Origin: Glycomyces albidus
Lineage (GTDB): Bacteria; Actinomycetota; Actinomycetes; Mycobacteriales; Micromonosporaceae
Length of the DNA: 54,953 bases
NCBI RefSeq assembly: GCF_009451885.1
Contig: NZ_WIAO01000031.1
Location: 1-54,953 of the forward strand
Direction of reading: 5' to 3'
Position numbers and translations under genes: made by a program. The notes under the pieces are model-generated. The model was not told the origin of the DNA. It was given only the letters and a program-made list of their open reading frames with translations, and did no database searches. Below, in pieces: positions 37,473-46,288 of the stretch (position 1 is the stretch's first letter; each line of letters opens with the position of its first letter).

Positions 37473-38262
37473 GTGGACGAGTTCGCCAAACGCCTTGTAC
37501 CCGATGGTCTCTGGGAGATCGTCGAGCCGTTGAGACCGCCCACGGCCAGACGGGCTCAGGGTGGTGGGATCCCGCGAGCCGATGACCGGGCCGTGTTCTG
37601 CGCGATCGTGTTCGCGCTGACTACCGGCTGCGCCTGGCGGCATCTGCCGCCGACGTTCGGCGTCTCGCATCAGACCGCGCACCGGCGCTTCACCGAATGG
37701 TCCGAGGCCGCACTGTGGGCGAGGCTCCACCGGCCCGTCCTGGACCGGCTCGGTGCCGCCGCGAGATCGACTGGTCCGGCGCGATTGTCGACGGCGCGAG
37801 TCTGCGGGCCAAAAAGGGGGATCGCTGACCGGCCCGAACCCGGTCGATCGCGGCAAGTCCGGCTCGAAGATCCACGTCCTGTCCGACCGGAACGGGTTGC
37901 CGCTCGCGTTCGGTGTCTCAGCGGCGAACTTGCACGACTCCCAGGCATTCGAGCCACTCATCCAGGGCATCCCCAAGATCCGCTCCCGACGCGGCCCGCG
38001 TCGCAGGAGACCCGCGAAAGTCCACGCCGAGAAGGCCTACGACATCCCCGACTGTCACCGGGCGCTGCGCGAGTGGGGCATCGGCGACCGCATCGCCCGC
38101 CGCGGGATCGAGTCTTCGACTCGGCTCGGCCGCCACCGGTGGGTCATCGAGCGCACCATCGCTTGGCTCGGCGGCTAACGCCGCCTGACCTTGCGATACG
38201 AGCGACACGGCTATCTCTTCGCCGCGTTCCTTGCCCTCGCCGCCGCCCTCACCTGCTACTAG
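37473..38262 (+). pseudogene. IS5-family transposase, multiple frameshifts and a stop
   Basis: From the GTG at 37473 the frame reads FAKRLVPDGLWEIVEPLRPP and TTGCAWRHLPPTFGVSHQTAHRRF. It shifts near 37760 (EIDWSGAIVDGASLRAKKG) and again at the G run near 37825 (LTGPNPVDRGKSGSKIHVLSD). A TAA at 38176 interrupts LGG-RRLTLRYERHGYLFAAFLALAAA. It is inactive. Confidence 0.85.
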
Positions 38263-38294
38263 AAACTTGCCAGGTGACGGCGCTCCGACCGCGC

Positions 38295-38750
38295 CTAGGA
38301 GGACAGGTGCTCAATACACCACTCGGCGTCCAGGTCACGGCAGGAAATGAGGATGGAGCCGATGGTCAACCGGATCTCATGAGTACAACCCGATTCGGCT
38401 GGAAGGATCTCATCGAGGAGTACCTCCAGGTTCGCTTGTGTTTCAGAATCTAGCCTTACCGAGAAGGCGGTAACTCCGATATAGCGGATGACCAGGACTG
38501 GCTCGCTGGGGCCCGCGAACGCTCGAAAGGCCAGTCGGGCTTGGGTGCCGCCATCGCGAGGATCAAGGCTTACCGAGTACAAGACCAGGGATTTGAGGCA
38601 TCGGTCGCCGAACCCGAAGTGCCCCGGATCGGTCGCAAGCGCTGCCGCCCCACGCGGGAGCTGATCCCCAAACCGCTCAAGCCAATCCAGGTACCGCGTC
38701 GGGTCGAGGGAGAATCCGTGGTCATGCTTCTGAATGTCGATGAACTGCAA
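38295..38750 (-). CDS. orphan protein inside the IS, function unknown
   Basis: About 151 aa if it starts at the TTG 38750, which follows GGAGG; an ATG at 38807 is an alternative with a poorer RBS. Soluble, mixed alpha/beta (LQFIDIQKHDHGFSLDP, LVIRYIGVTAFSVRLD), with no TM or known motif. Size and context recall immunity or accessory genes carried by mobile elements. It is enclosed by 20-bp IS inverted repeats. Confidence 0.55.
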   Translation of the reverse strand: MQFIDIQKHDHGFSLDPTRYLDWLERFGDQLPRGAAALATDPGHFGFGDRCLKSLVLYSVSLDPRDGGTQARLAFRAFAGPSEPVLVIRYIGVTAFSVRLDSETQANLEVLLDEILPAESGCTHEIRLTIGSILISCRDLDAEWCIEHLSS

Positions 38751-38904
38751 GGATCCTCCACCCGGATGTTCGATCGAGCCCGCGGCTTCGCCCTTCGCGG
38801 AGGTCATCCTACTGCGGGCTCTTCATCATTCACAGGCCCCACTTGTGCCAACCAAAGCCCACGCTTGGCCTGAACCCGTCAGAACCAACTGAGACAAGCT
38901 CTTA

Positions 38905-38929
38905 GAACTGGTTTCAAGTTCGATGATTA
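38905..38929. repeat. second IS end next to the IS5 right repeat
   Basis: GAACTGGTTTCAAGTTCG and the next 7 nt match 28756-28780. It abuts the 20-bp repeat at 38886-38905, so ends of two IS types meet here. Confidence 0.5.
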
Positions 38930-38984
38930 TTGGATTGGCTGCGGTGCGCGGTTTTGGGCATGACGGCCGGGTGCTGGCAGAGAT

Positions 38985-40007
38985 TCAGCGGAATCGGTCC
39001 GGTCGGCAGCCGGCGAGCTCGGGGGTTGGGCGGCCGGTGAGTATCTCTGTAGCCGCAAGGCGGCCGCATGCGGCGGCCAGGGTGATCGCTGAGTGCATTA
39101 CTGCGATGTACAGGCCCTGAGCGCCAGCAGGGCGGCCGATGACCGGTTCCTCGTCGGCGGGCATCGGGCGCCAGCCGATCTCGGCGGAAACGATCTCAGT
39201 GCCTTCGGCGCCAGCGAAGGAGGCGGCGAACCGGTCGCGGACACCTCGGGCGGTCTCGTCCAGCGCGGCCCGGTTCGTCTCGCCGCGGTATGCCACGGGG
39301 GCCAAAACCGTGCCGTCGGGAAGCTGTCGGACCTCCAGCGACGGGGTCGCCACGATCGTTCGGACGAGGTTCGGCGCAGCGCGCAACCGAACCATGACAG
39401 CGGGTGAGGGCGCGACGGGCACGGTGAGGCCGATTCCGGCGCAGAGCGCGGTCGTGCCGGTTCCGGCGGCTAGGACGACGGTCTCAGCGGGAACTGTTCC
39501 GGCGATCGTCCTCACGCCGGTGACCGTGCCTCCCTGGTGGTCCAGCGCGGTCACCGGTGTACCTGTCAACAGCCGAGCGCCCTGGTCGCACGCGGCGGCC
39601 ACCAGGAGTTCGGTCGCCGCGACCGGATCGAACGCGGCGTCTTCCGGGCGGTGGGCGGCCACCGCCGGGGGATCGAGCAGATGCGGCTCGAGCGCACTGA
39701 CATCGTCTCTGCGCGGCCCTGGGGACTCATCGAAGCCGTCCCAACTGATAGAGCCCGACCACTGGATCGAGAGTCCCGGAAGCTCGGTCTCAAGCCGCCG
39801 ATACTCCTCAAGTGCGATGTAACGCAGTGGCGCCGAGGGCAGGTTGCTCACTACCGGTCGCCCGATCCACGCGAACGACGCGCAGGTAGCGCCCGAACCG
39901 GGCAGGCCCGCATCGATCAGCGTGACGGCCCGGCCGTGCCCGGACAGGTGATACGCCAGCGACGCCCCGACGATGCCGGCGCCGACCACGACAATCCCGT
40001 CAGCCAT
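38985..40007 (-). CDS. FAD-dependent oxidoreductase, DAO family
   Basis: 340 aa. N-terminal dinucleotide-binding GxGxxG (VVVGAGIVGASLAYHLSG) with an acidic end to beta 2 (VTLIDAG). The D-amino-acid/glycine-oxidase-type body follows (GATCASFAWIGRP; TVVLAAGTGTTAL), then the C-terminal FAD motif (IGWRPMPADEEPVIGRPAGAQGLYIAVMHSAIT). Likely oxidises an amine or amino acid; the substrate is unknown. It stands alone between IS remnants. Confidence 0.85.
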   Translation of the reverse strand: MADGIVVVGAGIVGASLAYHLSGHGRAVTLIDAGLPGSGATCASFAWIGRPVVSNLPSAPLRYIALEEYRRLETELPGLSIQWSGSISWDGFDESPGPRRDDVSALEPHLLDPPAVAAHRPEDAAFDPVAATELLVAAACDQGARLLTGTPVTALDHQGGTVTGVRTIAGTVPAETVVLAAGTGTTALCAGIGLTVPVAPSPAVMVRLRAAPNLVRTIVATPSLEVRQLPDGTVLAPVAYRGETNRAALDETARGVRDRFAASFAGAEGTEIVSAEIGWRPMPADEEPVIGRPAGAQGLYIAVMHSAITLAAACGRLAATEILTGRPTPELAGCRPDRFR

Positions 40008-40134
40008 ACCAGAGTTCTACCAAGGGCGGCATCCCCGCGAAACCGAATTTCCGACAGCATCGCACTGTGGCAAGGTCGCTGGTTTTTGGACAGTTTGTGT
40101 GATGCGCGGTCGCGGGAGCGCTCGTTGAACGGGC
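40008..40134. other. spacer before an IS5 remnant
   Basis: No gene seen. An inverted repeat of the following IS could lie here but was not identified. Confidence 0.3.
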
Positions 40135-40560
40135 ATGGCGAACCCCCGGGAGAATGATGAGCACCTGTGGTCCCGAGTCGGGGTGCTACTCCCGGCCCAT
40201 CGGCCCGGTGGGCGCGGCCCCGTTCCTCTCGATGACCGCAAGTGCCTGCAAGGCATCCTGTTCGTCCTCCACACCGGGATCGCCTGGCGCCACCTGCCCC
40301 TCTACCTCGGCTTCGGTTCGGGGGGGTCACCTGCTGGCGGCGCCATCGCCGCTGGACCAAGCCGGAGTCTGGGACTTCCTGCAGTCCGAACTGCACGCGC
40401 AGGACGAATCGACTGGTTCGCAGTATGCCTCGACGGTTGCCACCTCCGCGCGAAGAAGGGCGGCGAGGGCACCGGCCCATCGCCCGTCGACCGCGACCGT
40501 CCCGGCTCGAAGCACACCTCGCCTGCGACGCCAGCCCACTCGCGGTGATCACGACCGCTG
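40135..40560 (+). pseudogene. IS5-family transposase remnant
   Basis: Parallels the IS at 32 kb: ENDEHLWSRVGVLLPAHRP, then VPLDDRKCLQGILFVLHTGIAWRHLP. It shifts frame at the G run near 40320 to GVTCWRRHRRWTKPE and again before LDGCHLRAKKGGEGTGPSPVDRDRPGSKH. Similarity fades after about 40560 and the third catalytic residue is absent. Inactive. Unlike the 32-kb copy, its first two segments are in one frame. Confidence 0.8.
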
Positions 40561-40832
40561 GGACATCCCTGTCCAGGCCCTCTTCGACGAGCAGGAGCGT
40601 CACATCGTGGTCGGCACACTCGGTCCACCCGACGACCAGCGCATCGATCGCCGTCCGGTGCCGCATCTTGACCCAGTCGCGGTCACGGGTCAGCCCGGTC
40701 GAATGTTGATCACCCGCAGTGTGACGATTCGGGCCGTAGGGCCCCGTTCATCCTGACCATGTTCCCTGTTCGAACGGGCAGTTCGAGAGCAGCATGGAAT
40801 CAGCGACGAGAGCTGAACAGGAGGTGGGCCTG
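40561..40832. other. region between the IS remnant and the SHOCT gene
   Basis: A minus frame reads ECADHDVTLLLVEEGLDRDVPAVV and could be a gene scrap. The palindrome GGGCC-GTAG-GGCCC (40731-40744) lies about 90 bp before the SHOCT gene and resembles DosR/DevR-type boxes. Confidence 0.4.
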
Positions 40833-41141
40833 ATGAGATATCAGATGTGGCGGCACAGCTGGGACGGTCCATCAGATCACATGTCCGGCGGCGACTGGGG
40901 GTGGATGGCTTTCATGATGCTGTCCTGGGTTGCCATCCTGGTGTTGCTGGTCTGGGCGGTGGCTCGACTGAGCCGTGCGATCGAATCGCGCCATGACGCG
41001 ATCGGCTCCGATCGATCGGCCGAGCGCCGCGAATCACCGCGCGAGGTGCTCGATCGACGGTACGCCGCAGGTGAGATCGACGCGGCGACCTACAGCGAGA
41101 TGCGGACGCGTTTGGAAGGCGGCGGGCTCGACTCGACGTAA
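40833..41141 (+). CDS. SHOCT-domain membrane protein
   Basis: 102 aa from the ATG at 40833, with a strong AGGAGGTG before it. One TM helix (WMAFMMLSWVAILVLLVWAVARL) is followed by a cytoplasmic SHOCT motif (SPREVLDRRYAAGEIDAATYSEMRTRLE), a short module found at protein ends and thought to aid oligomerisation. First gene of the stress cluster. Confidence 0.85.
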   Translation: MRYQMWRHSWDGPSDHMSGGDWGWMAFMMLSWVAILVLLVWAVARLSRAIESRHDAIGSDRSAERRESPREVLDRRYAAGEIDAATYSEMRTRLEGGGLDST

Positions 41142-41218
41142 TGCCAGCATCGTGGCCGGCAAGCAGGACCCAGGTGCAGCGCGCGCACCGTTGCCCGGCG
41201 CGGGTCCATGCGGCGTGC

Positions 41219-41659
41219 TCACTCCTCGGCTTTCACCACCGTGACCGGGCATTCGACATGACGAATGCAGTGCTGAGTCACCGAACCGAGCAGCGCACCC
41301 GTGAACCCGCCGTGGCCCCTGTTTCCCATGACCAGTAGGTCGGCGCCCTCAGCGGCTTCGATGAGAATCTTGGCGGGGTGCCCGCGGGACACCTGTTGCG
41401 ACACCTCCACCGCGGTACGTCCGGCCATGGCCTCTCCGACGGATTGAGCCAGCTTCACTTCGGCCTCCTCGACCATCTCGCGGCCCGGGTACACGGGCAC
41501 CGGCGCACCCCAGTTGCTCGGCGGTTCCCAGGCGTAGACCGCTTGGACTGTCGCGCCGGTCAATTCGGCTTGGTCCAGGGCCCATTCAAGGGCTCGAATC
41601 GAGGACGGGGAGCCGTCCACACCCGCGACGATGCGCGGGTGTCGTCCTTCGTGCGGCAT
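41219..41659 (-). CDS. universal stress protein
   Basis: 146 aa single UspA domain. It has the ATP-binding signature (VAGVDGSPSSIRALEWAL; GNRGHGGFTGALLGSVTQHCIRHVECPVTVV), that is GX2GX9G(S/T). RBS AGGAG. Divergent from another usp gene across a 260-bp region with a strong palindrome. Confidence 0.9.
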   Translation of the reverse strand: MPHEGRHPRIVAGVDGSPSSIRALEWALDQAELTGATVQAVYAWEPPSNWGAPVPVYPGREMVEEAEVKLAQSVGEAMAGRTAVEVSQQVSRGHPAKILIEAAEGADLLVMGNRGHGGFTGALLGSVTQHCIRHVECPVTVVKAEE

Positions 41660-41848
41660 CTCGGCGCTCCTGTCGAATCGTCGTCGACTTCAGTCTCTCT
41701 CCAAAGCGGCGCCATAGCCGAGGATCGGCGTCATTCATGGTGACGGCGTGCCGGGTCTTCGGCTGATGCCGCTGCAAGCCCGAGGTTCGTGTGCGAGGGC
41801 CGACGCCGTCTCACCTCGCACCGACCGTCCATGACCGCAGCCCTTGAG

Positions 41849-41872
41849 ATCAGGGACTTTCGACCCTGATCC
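41849..41872. promoter_or_regulatory. DosR/DevR-like palindrome between two usp genes
   Basis: Perfect 8-bp arms, GATCAGGG and CCCTGATC, around ACTTTCGA. The core GGGACTTTCGACCC closely resembles the DosR/DevR box (GGGACTTTAGTCCC type), which controls usp and hypoxia genes in actinomycetes. It is 49 bp before the plus-strand usp. Confidence 0.5.
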
Positions 41873-41920
41873 AATACCCCGGCACCGGCGAGACTGGAGA
41901 GCGAGAGGAAGGAGCGGGTC

Positions 41921-42361
41921 ATGTCGAACCGCCAACAGGAGCACGGGATCGTCGTAGGCGTCGACGGATCGGAGCCCTCCAAGAAGGCGCTCGAATGGGC
42001 GCTGGCCCAGGGCGCGGCGACAGGCTCGTCGGTGCTGGCCGTGCTCGTCTGGCACATCCCCGCCAACTACGGCACCGCGGCGATGGTCCTCCCTGCGGCC
42101 GCGTTCGCCGACCAGGCGCGTTGGGAGCTGGAGAAGACCGTGGACGAGATCGCGGCCGAGTGGCCGCAGGTGCACGTCGTGCGCCGCGTCGTCGAGGGGC
42201 ACCCTGCGAAGATGCTGCTCAAGGTGGCCGAGCACGCCGATCTGCTGGTGGTAGGTTCCCGGGGGCACGGCGGCTTCGTGGGTGCGATGATCGGCTCGGT
42301 GAGCCAGTACTGCGTCACACATGCGCGCTGTCCGGTAGTAATCGTTCGCCCGGGTGAATGA
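41921..42361 (+). CDS. universal stress protein
   Basis: 146 aa single UspA domain (IVVGVDGSEPSKKALEWAL; VGSRGHGGFVGAMIGSVSQYCVTHARCPVVIV). RBS GGAAGGAG. Probably ATP-binding and induced under hypoxia or starvation, given the palindrome upstream. Confidence 0.9.
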   Translation: MSNRQQEHGIVVGVDGSEPSKKALEWALAQGAATGSSVLAVLVWHIPANYGTAAMVLPAAAFADQARWELEKTVDEIAAEWPQVHVVRRVVEGHPAKMLLKVAEHADLLVVGSRGHGGFVGAMIGSVSQYCVTHARCPVVIVRPGE

Positions 42362-42521
42362 ACCCGGTGGTGGCGGGACGGCACCTGCCGTCCCGCTTTT
42401 CCTCGTGTGCTGCGATCGGACCGAGAGACCGTCGGAATCGTGCCGGGCCGGGGGCGATCAGACATGCGCCAAGGCGATGCGGAGTCTCGCCCCGCCGACA
42501 GACCGCTGATCCTCCGCCTGT

Positions 42522-42686
42522 TCAGTCGCGCCGTTTCGCGGTGTTCCGGGCGTGCGCCGCGGAGAGGTCAAGGGCGACGGCCAGGATCAACGTGCCGGCC
42601 CAGACGTTCACCGGATCGAACAGCAGCGGCTCGCGGGTGCCCACGAGGTTCGCGATGAACCAGACGATGAACCAGATGAATGTCAT
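42522..42686 (-). CDS. small membrane protein
   Basis: 54 aa from the ATG at 42686 (GGAAAG upstream). Hydrophobic N-terminus (MTFIWFIVWFIANLVG) and a second segment (VNVWAGTLILAVALDL), then a basic tail. It lies 73 bp after the P1B ATPase gene in the same direction and may end that operon. Function unknown. Confidence 0.55.
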   Translation of the reverse strand: MTFIWFIVWFIANLVGTREPLLFDPVNVWAGTLILAVALDLSAAHARNTAKRRD

Positions 42687-42759
42687 GGCCAGTCTTCCTT
42701 TCGGGCTGATCCGGTATGCGGTTCCCCGTGTCCGCACACCGTTCGATTTCCTACTGTGT

Positions 42760-45063
42760 TCAAATCAGGCTGAAGGCGTTCTCTTCTTCCTGGGCGTTGT
42801 GGAGCCGCATGATCGCGTGCAAGCCGTACAGGCCGGCGCGGATATCGGTGAGTTCGTCGGGTTCGGGCTCGTCGCCGATGTCCTCGAAGCAGCGCCGCAG
42901 GCGGCGTACCTGGTGCTCGATCTCGGTGTGGGTGCGGCTCAGCGCGCCCGTCGGGTCGGGCCCGCCGAGGGCCCGGGCGACGATCGGCAGGAGCTGCTCC
43001 TCTTCGGCTCGTTCGTGCGGCAGCAGGTCGGCTTCGAGCCGGTCGAGCAGCTCTCCCAGTCGTTTCAGGTCGGCACTCGAGCCCGTCAGCCCGTCAGCGA
43101 CCGTGCGGACCTGTTCGATCAGCGGACCGAGAGCGGTGTGCTGGACGTACAGCCGCCGGGCGGCGGCCAGGTCCGCGGCCGGCAGTACGACCGTATGGGT
43201 CCGACCGGGCAGGAGGACCGTCAGCGCCATCGCGATCGCGGCGACGTCGATGCCTTCCTGAAGGACGGCGCCGAGCGTCGGCGTCAGCAGCCCGAACGCC
43301 GCCAGCGCCATCGCGGCGGCGGACAGCGCCATGCCGGTTGCGGCGGCACGGCGCGCGATCCGGTGGCTGCGGCGGGCGATGAAGATGGCGTCGGCCAAGC
43401 CGTCGATGCGGTCGGAGGTGAGCACGATGTCGGCGGCTTCGGCGGAGGCGGTCGCACCGCGCGCGGCGAGCGCCACTCCGACCGCGGCGGCCGCCAGCGC
43501 TGGTGCGTCGTTGACGCCGTCGCCGACCATGATGGTCGGCGCGGTGGCCTGCTCGTCCTCCACGATGGCGAGCTTCTCGGCAGGGTCCCGGTCGGCGTAG
43601 ACGGCGTCGGTCCCCACGATCCGCCCGACCGACTCGGCGATGTCGGCGCGATCGCCGGTGATGAGCACGGTGCGCTGGATTCCGGCATACCGGAGCGCCC
43701 GCATCATCCGCGGCGCGTCGGCGCGGAGCGGGTCGGTGAGCAGGAAGACCCCCGCCGGCCGCCCGTCGACGGCTGCGAACACCGTCAGGGAGCCCTCGAC
43801 GGCGGCTCGACGCCGCGCGCGGCGGACCCATGCGGGGGGAGGGTCTGCGAGGATCCAGACCGCTTTGCCGAGGCGCACCTCGCGTCCGTCCACGCGGCCC
43901 TGCAGACCGTATCCGGGCCGTTCCGCGACTTCGGACGCCGGCGCGAGAGCGATGCCGCGGTCCCGGGCGGCGGTGACGATGGCGGCGGCGAGCACATGCG
44001 CCGACGTCTGGTCCAGAGAGGCGGCAAGGCGCAGCAACTCGTCGGCATCCATGCCGTCCGCGGTGACGACTTCGCTGATGGAGGGACGCCCGCGGGTGAG
44101 CGTCCCGGTCTTGTCGAAGAGCAGGACCCGTGCCGCGGCGAGCTGTTCGAGGGCGGCCCCGCCTTTGATGATGACGCCGTGCCTCGAGGCGCGTGAGAGG
44201 CCGGACATGATCGCGATGGGAGCGGCGAGGAGCAGGGGACAGGGCGTCGCGACTACGAGTACGGCGACGGCGCGGACCGGGTCGCCGGACAGCGCCCACG
44301 CGAGGCCGGCGACCGCGAGCGTCAGCGGCACGAACGCCACGGCGAAGCGGTCGGCGAGGCGCACGAACGGCGCAGTGGAAGCCTGCGCCTGTTCGACCAG
44401 CCGCACGATCCCCGAGTAGGCGGACCGGTCGGCGGTCTCGGTGGCGATCATCCGCGCAGGGCGGCCCGCATTGACGACGCCGCTGCGGACGTTATCGCCG
44501 GCGGGACGCTCGACCGGCATGGGCTCACCGGACAGGGCGGACTCGTCGAACGAGGTGGATTCGAGGAGACGACCGTCGACCGGCACGATCTCGCCCGCGC
44601 CGACCAGGAGGCGATCGCCGACCGCGACTTCGGAGACCGGGATCTCGTGCAGGCCGCCGTCGCCTTCACGGCGTGCGATCCGCGGCGCTCGCGCCGCGAG
44701 GGCGCCCAGCTCCCTCGCGGCGCGAGCCGAAGCACGGGCTTCCAGGACGCCGCCGGTGAAGAGCATGACCGCGATGATCGCTCCTGCGAGAGGCTCGCGC
44801 ACCAGCAGGGCGCCGACCAGGGCCAGCCAGGCGATCACATCCACCGAGGGCCGGCGGCGGCGAAGCGCCACCGCGATGGTGACCGTCGAGTAGGACAGGC
44901 CGAGCACGGTCGCGGCGATCCATAGGGCCGTCGCGAGTCCGTCGCCGCCGGAGAGCGAGCTCGCTGCACCGACCAGGAGCAGGGCGGTCGCCGTGATGAA
45001 CAGGATCGTGTCGCGCCCGGTCGTCGGCTCGCTGAGGCCCGGACCCGGTTTCGAGGCTGTCAT
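42760..45063 (-). CDS. P1B-5-type metal-exporting ATPase with C-terminal hemerythrin domain
   Basis: 767 aa from the ATG at 45063, 1 nt after the galT stop. Motifs: ALSGEP (176-181), TPCP in a TM helix (273-276), Asp317 in DKTGTLT, ITGDRAD, and GDGVNDAP. There is no N-terminal metal-binding domain. Residues about 640-767 are a hemerythrin-like domain with spaced ligands (His642, His683 in PHERAEEE, His712, His717, His749, His755, Glu759). TPCP plus a hemerythrin tail marks the P1B-5 group (Nia type), linked to Fe/Ni efflux. The diiron tail may sense O2 or iron. Part of the treT-galT operon. Confidence 0.85.
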   Translation of the reverse strand: MTASKPGPGLSEPTTGRDTILFITATALLLVGAASSLSGGDGLATALWIAATVLGLSYSTVTIAVALRRRRPSVDVIAWLALVGALLVREPLAGAIIAVMLFTGGVLEARASARAARELGALAARAPRIARREGDGGLHEIPVSEVAVGDRLLVGAGEIVPVDGRLLESTSFDESALSGEPMPVERPAGDNVRSGVVNAGRPARMIATETADRSAYSGIVRLVEQAQASTAPFVRLADRFAVAFVPLTLAVAGLAWALSGDPVRAVAVLVVATPCPLLLAAPIAIMSGLSRASRHGVIIKGGAALEQLAAARVLLFDKTGTLTRGRPSISEVVTADGMDADELLRLAASLDQTSAHVLAAAIVTAARDRGIALAPASEVAERPGYGLQGRVDGREVRLGKAVWILADPPPAWVRRARRRAAVEGSLTVFAAVDGRPAGVFLLTDPLRADAPRMMRALRYAGIQRTVLITGDRADIAESVGRIVGTDAVYADRDPAEKLAIVEDEQATAPTIMVGDGVNDAPALAAAAVGVALAARGATASAEAADIVLTSDRIDGLADAIFIARRSHRIARRAAATGMALSAAAMALAAFGLLTPTLGAVLQEGIDVAAIAMALTVLLPGRTHTVVLPAADLAAARRLYVQHTALGPLIEQVRTVADGLTGSSADLKRLGELLDRLEADLLPHERAEEEQLLPIVARALGGPDPTGALSRTHTEIEHQVRRLRRCFEDIGDEPEPDELTDIRAGLYGLHAIMRLHNAQEEENAFSLI

Positions 45064-45064
45064 G

Positions 45065-46288
45065 TCACCGGTCGTCTCCCCTCTGCTCCATGGTCCCACT
45101 CGAGGGCCCCGGGTGCCGCCCTTCCTGCGGCTGCTGCACCGCGCCTTCCTCGACCGCCCCCGTGCTCCCAGTCGGGGTCGTGCTCGTTTCGCCGAGCGCC
45201 TGGGCTGCGTCGCGAAGCGCGGGCCGTCGCGACCGCGACGCCGCGGGCGAGGCCATGGCGTCCCTGAGCCGGGCCGCGGCCTGCTCCGGGAACACCGGAT
45301 TCACCGCCATCCCTGAGCCCAGTTCGAATCCGCCGGCGACGGCGAGGCGGGGCATCACATCCAGGTGCCAAGAGCAGAACGAGGTGCGTTCCTCGCCGTT
45401 GGGTGCGCTGATGATCATGTAGCTGTAAGGGACGTCGCCGAGCATCCGGCGAAGCGCGGTCAGTAGCCGGCGCACCATGTTCGCCGTGTCGGCCACCGTT
45501 TCCCCGGACTCGTCCGCGAACGACGCCCGCTGCTCTCGCGGTGTGATCCGAATCTGGTACGGCGCCGAGGAGGCGAAGGGTGCATGCGCCACCACGTGCT
45601 CGGAAACGGCGATGACGCGTGTGCCCTCGCCGAGTTCGGCGGCGGTGACGTCGGCATCGAGGGGGTTGCCGCGGTCCTCGTAGTAGGCGCGGGCGATGTC
45701 CAAGCGCCGTCGGAACCGATCCGGCACGACCCGGACCGCGACGATCTGCGAGTGCGGATGGGGCAGTGAGGCTCCCGAAGCGGTGCCGTGGTTGCGAAAC
45801 GGGAGTACCAGACTTGCCCGGCCGTCGCGCAGTGCGCGGGACCGGGCGCGGTACGCCTCGAAGACGGCGGCCACCGCTTGTTCGTCGAGGTCCGGCAGGT
45901 CCAGGTCGTGGCGACGCCCCTCGATGACGACCTCGTGGGAGCCGAACCCATCGGTCGTCACGAACGGGCCGTCGCGGCGGTGGCGGGCCGGGACAGGCCG
46001 GTCGGCCAGGAGAGGGAAGCGGTTGGGGACCACTCGGACCGTCCAGCCGCCGTCCGCATCGTGCCGCCGCCAGAGCTCCGGCGGCGTGCGGTCCTCATTG
46101 CCAGGGCAGAAGGGGCAGTCCGGCTCGGTACTGACGGGCGGGGGCGGTGCCGTCACCGGTTGCGACAGTCGGTTCGGGCGGTGGGCACGTCCTGGAGCGA
46201 GGACGACCCAGTCGCGGGTGAGGGGATCCCGCCGGAGCTCCGGCACCGTCTGCTCCGGTTCGACTTCCCTTCGCCCCGACGGCCTCAT
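45065..46288 (-). CDS. galT: galactose-1-phosphate uridylyltransferase
   Basis: 407 aa from the ATG at 46288 (GAGGAGG), overlapping the upstream stop by 4 bp. Zinc-site Cys58 and Cys61 in CPFCPGN, and HPH at 177-179, of which the second His carries the uridylyl group. Transfers UMP between UDP-glucose and galactose-1-phosphate. The last 50 or so residues are a low-complexity extension. No other Leloir genes are near; coupling to a nucleotide-sugar-using trehalose synthase suggests a sugar-nucleotide role. Confidence 0.88.
   Translation of the reverse strand: MRPSGRREVEPEQTVPELRRDPLTRDWVVLAPGRAHRPNRLSQPVTAPPPPVSTEPDCPFCPGNEDRTPPELWRRHDADGGWTVRVVPNRFPLLADRPVPARHRRDGPFVTTDGFGSHEVVIEGRRHDLDLPDLDEQAVAAVFEAYRARSRALRDGRASLVLPFRNHGTASGASLPHPHSQIVAVRVVPDRFRRRLDIARAYYEDRGNPLDADVTAAELGEGTRVIAVSEHVVAHAPFASSAPYQIRITPREQRASFADESGETVADTANMVRRLLTALRRMLGDVPYSYMIISAPNGEERTSFCSWHLDVMPRLAVAGGFELGSGMAVNPVFPEQAAARLRDAMASPAASRSRRPALRDAAQALGETSTTPTGSTGAVEEGAVQQPQEGRHPGPSSGTMEQRGDDR

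Larger units (their letters stand above)
37424..38905. mobile_element. IS5-type element bounded by perfect 20-bp inverted repeats, with a passenger gene
   Basis: CTAAGAGCTTGTCTCAGTTG at 37424-37443 is the exact reverse complement of 38886-38905. Inside are a defective transposase (37473-38262) and an unrelated minus-strand gene (38295-38750). At 1482 bp this is longer than a usual IS5 element of this type. Either it carries a passenger or two IS ends became neighbours by deletion. Confidence 0.65.

Noticed and set aside
42760..45063. Hemerythrin-ATPase fusion as wholly new
   Set aside because: TPCP P1B-5 ATPases with a hemerythrin-like C-terminus are an established group; only the operon context is unusual.
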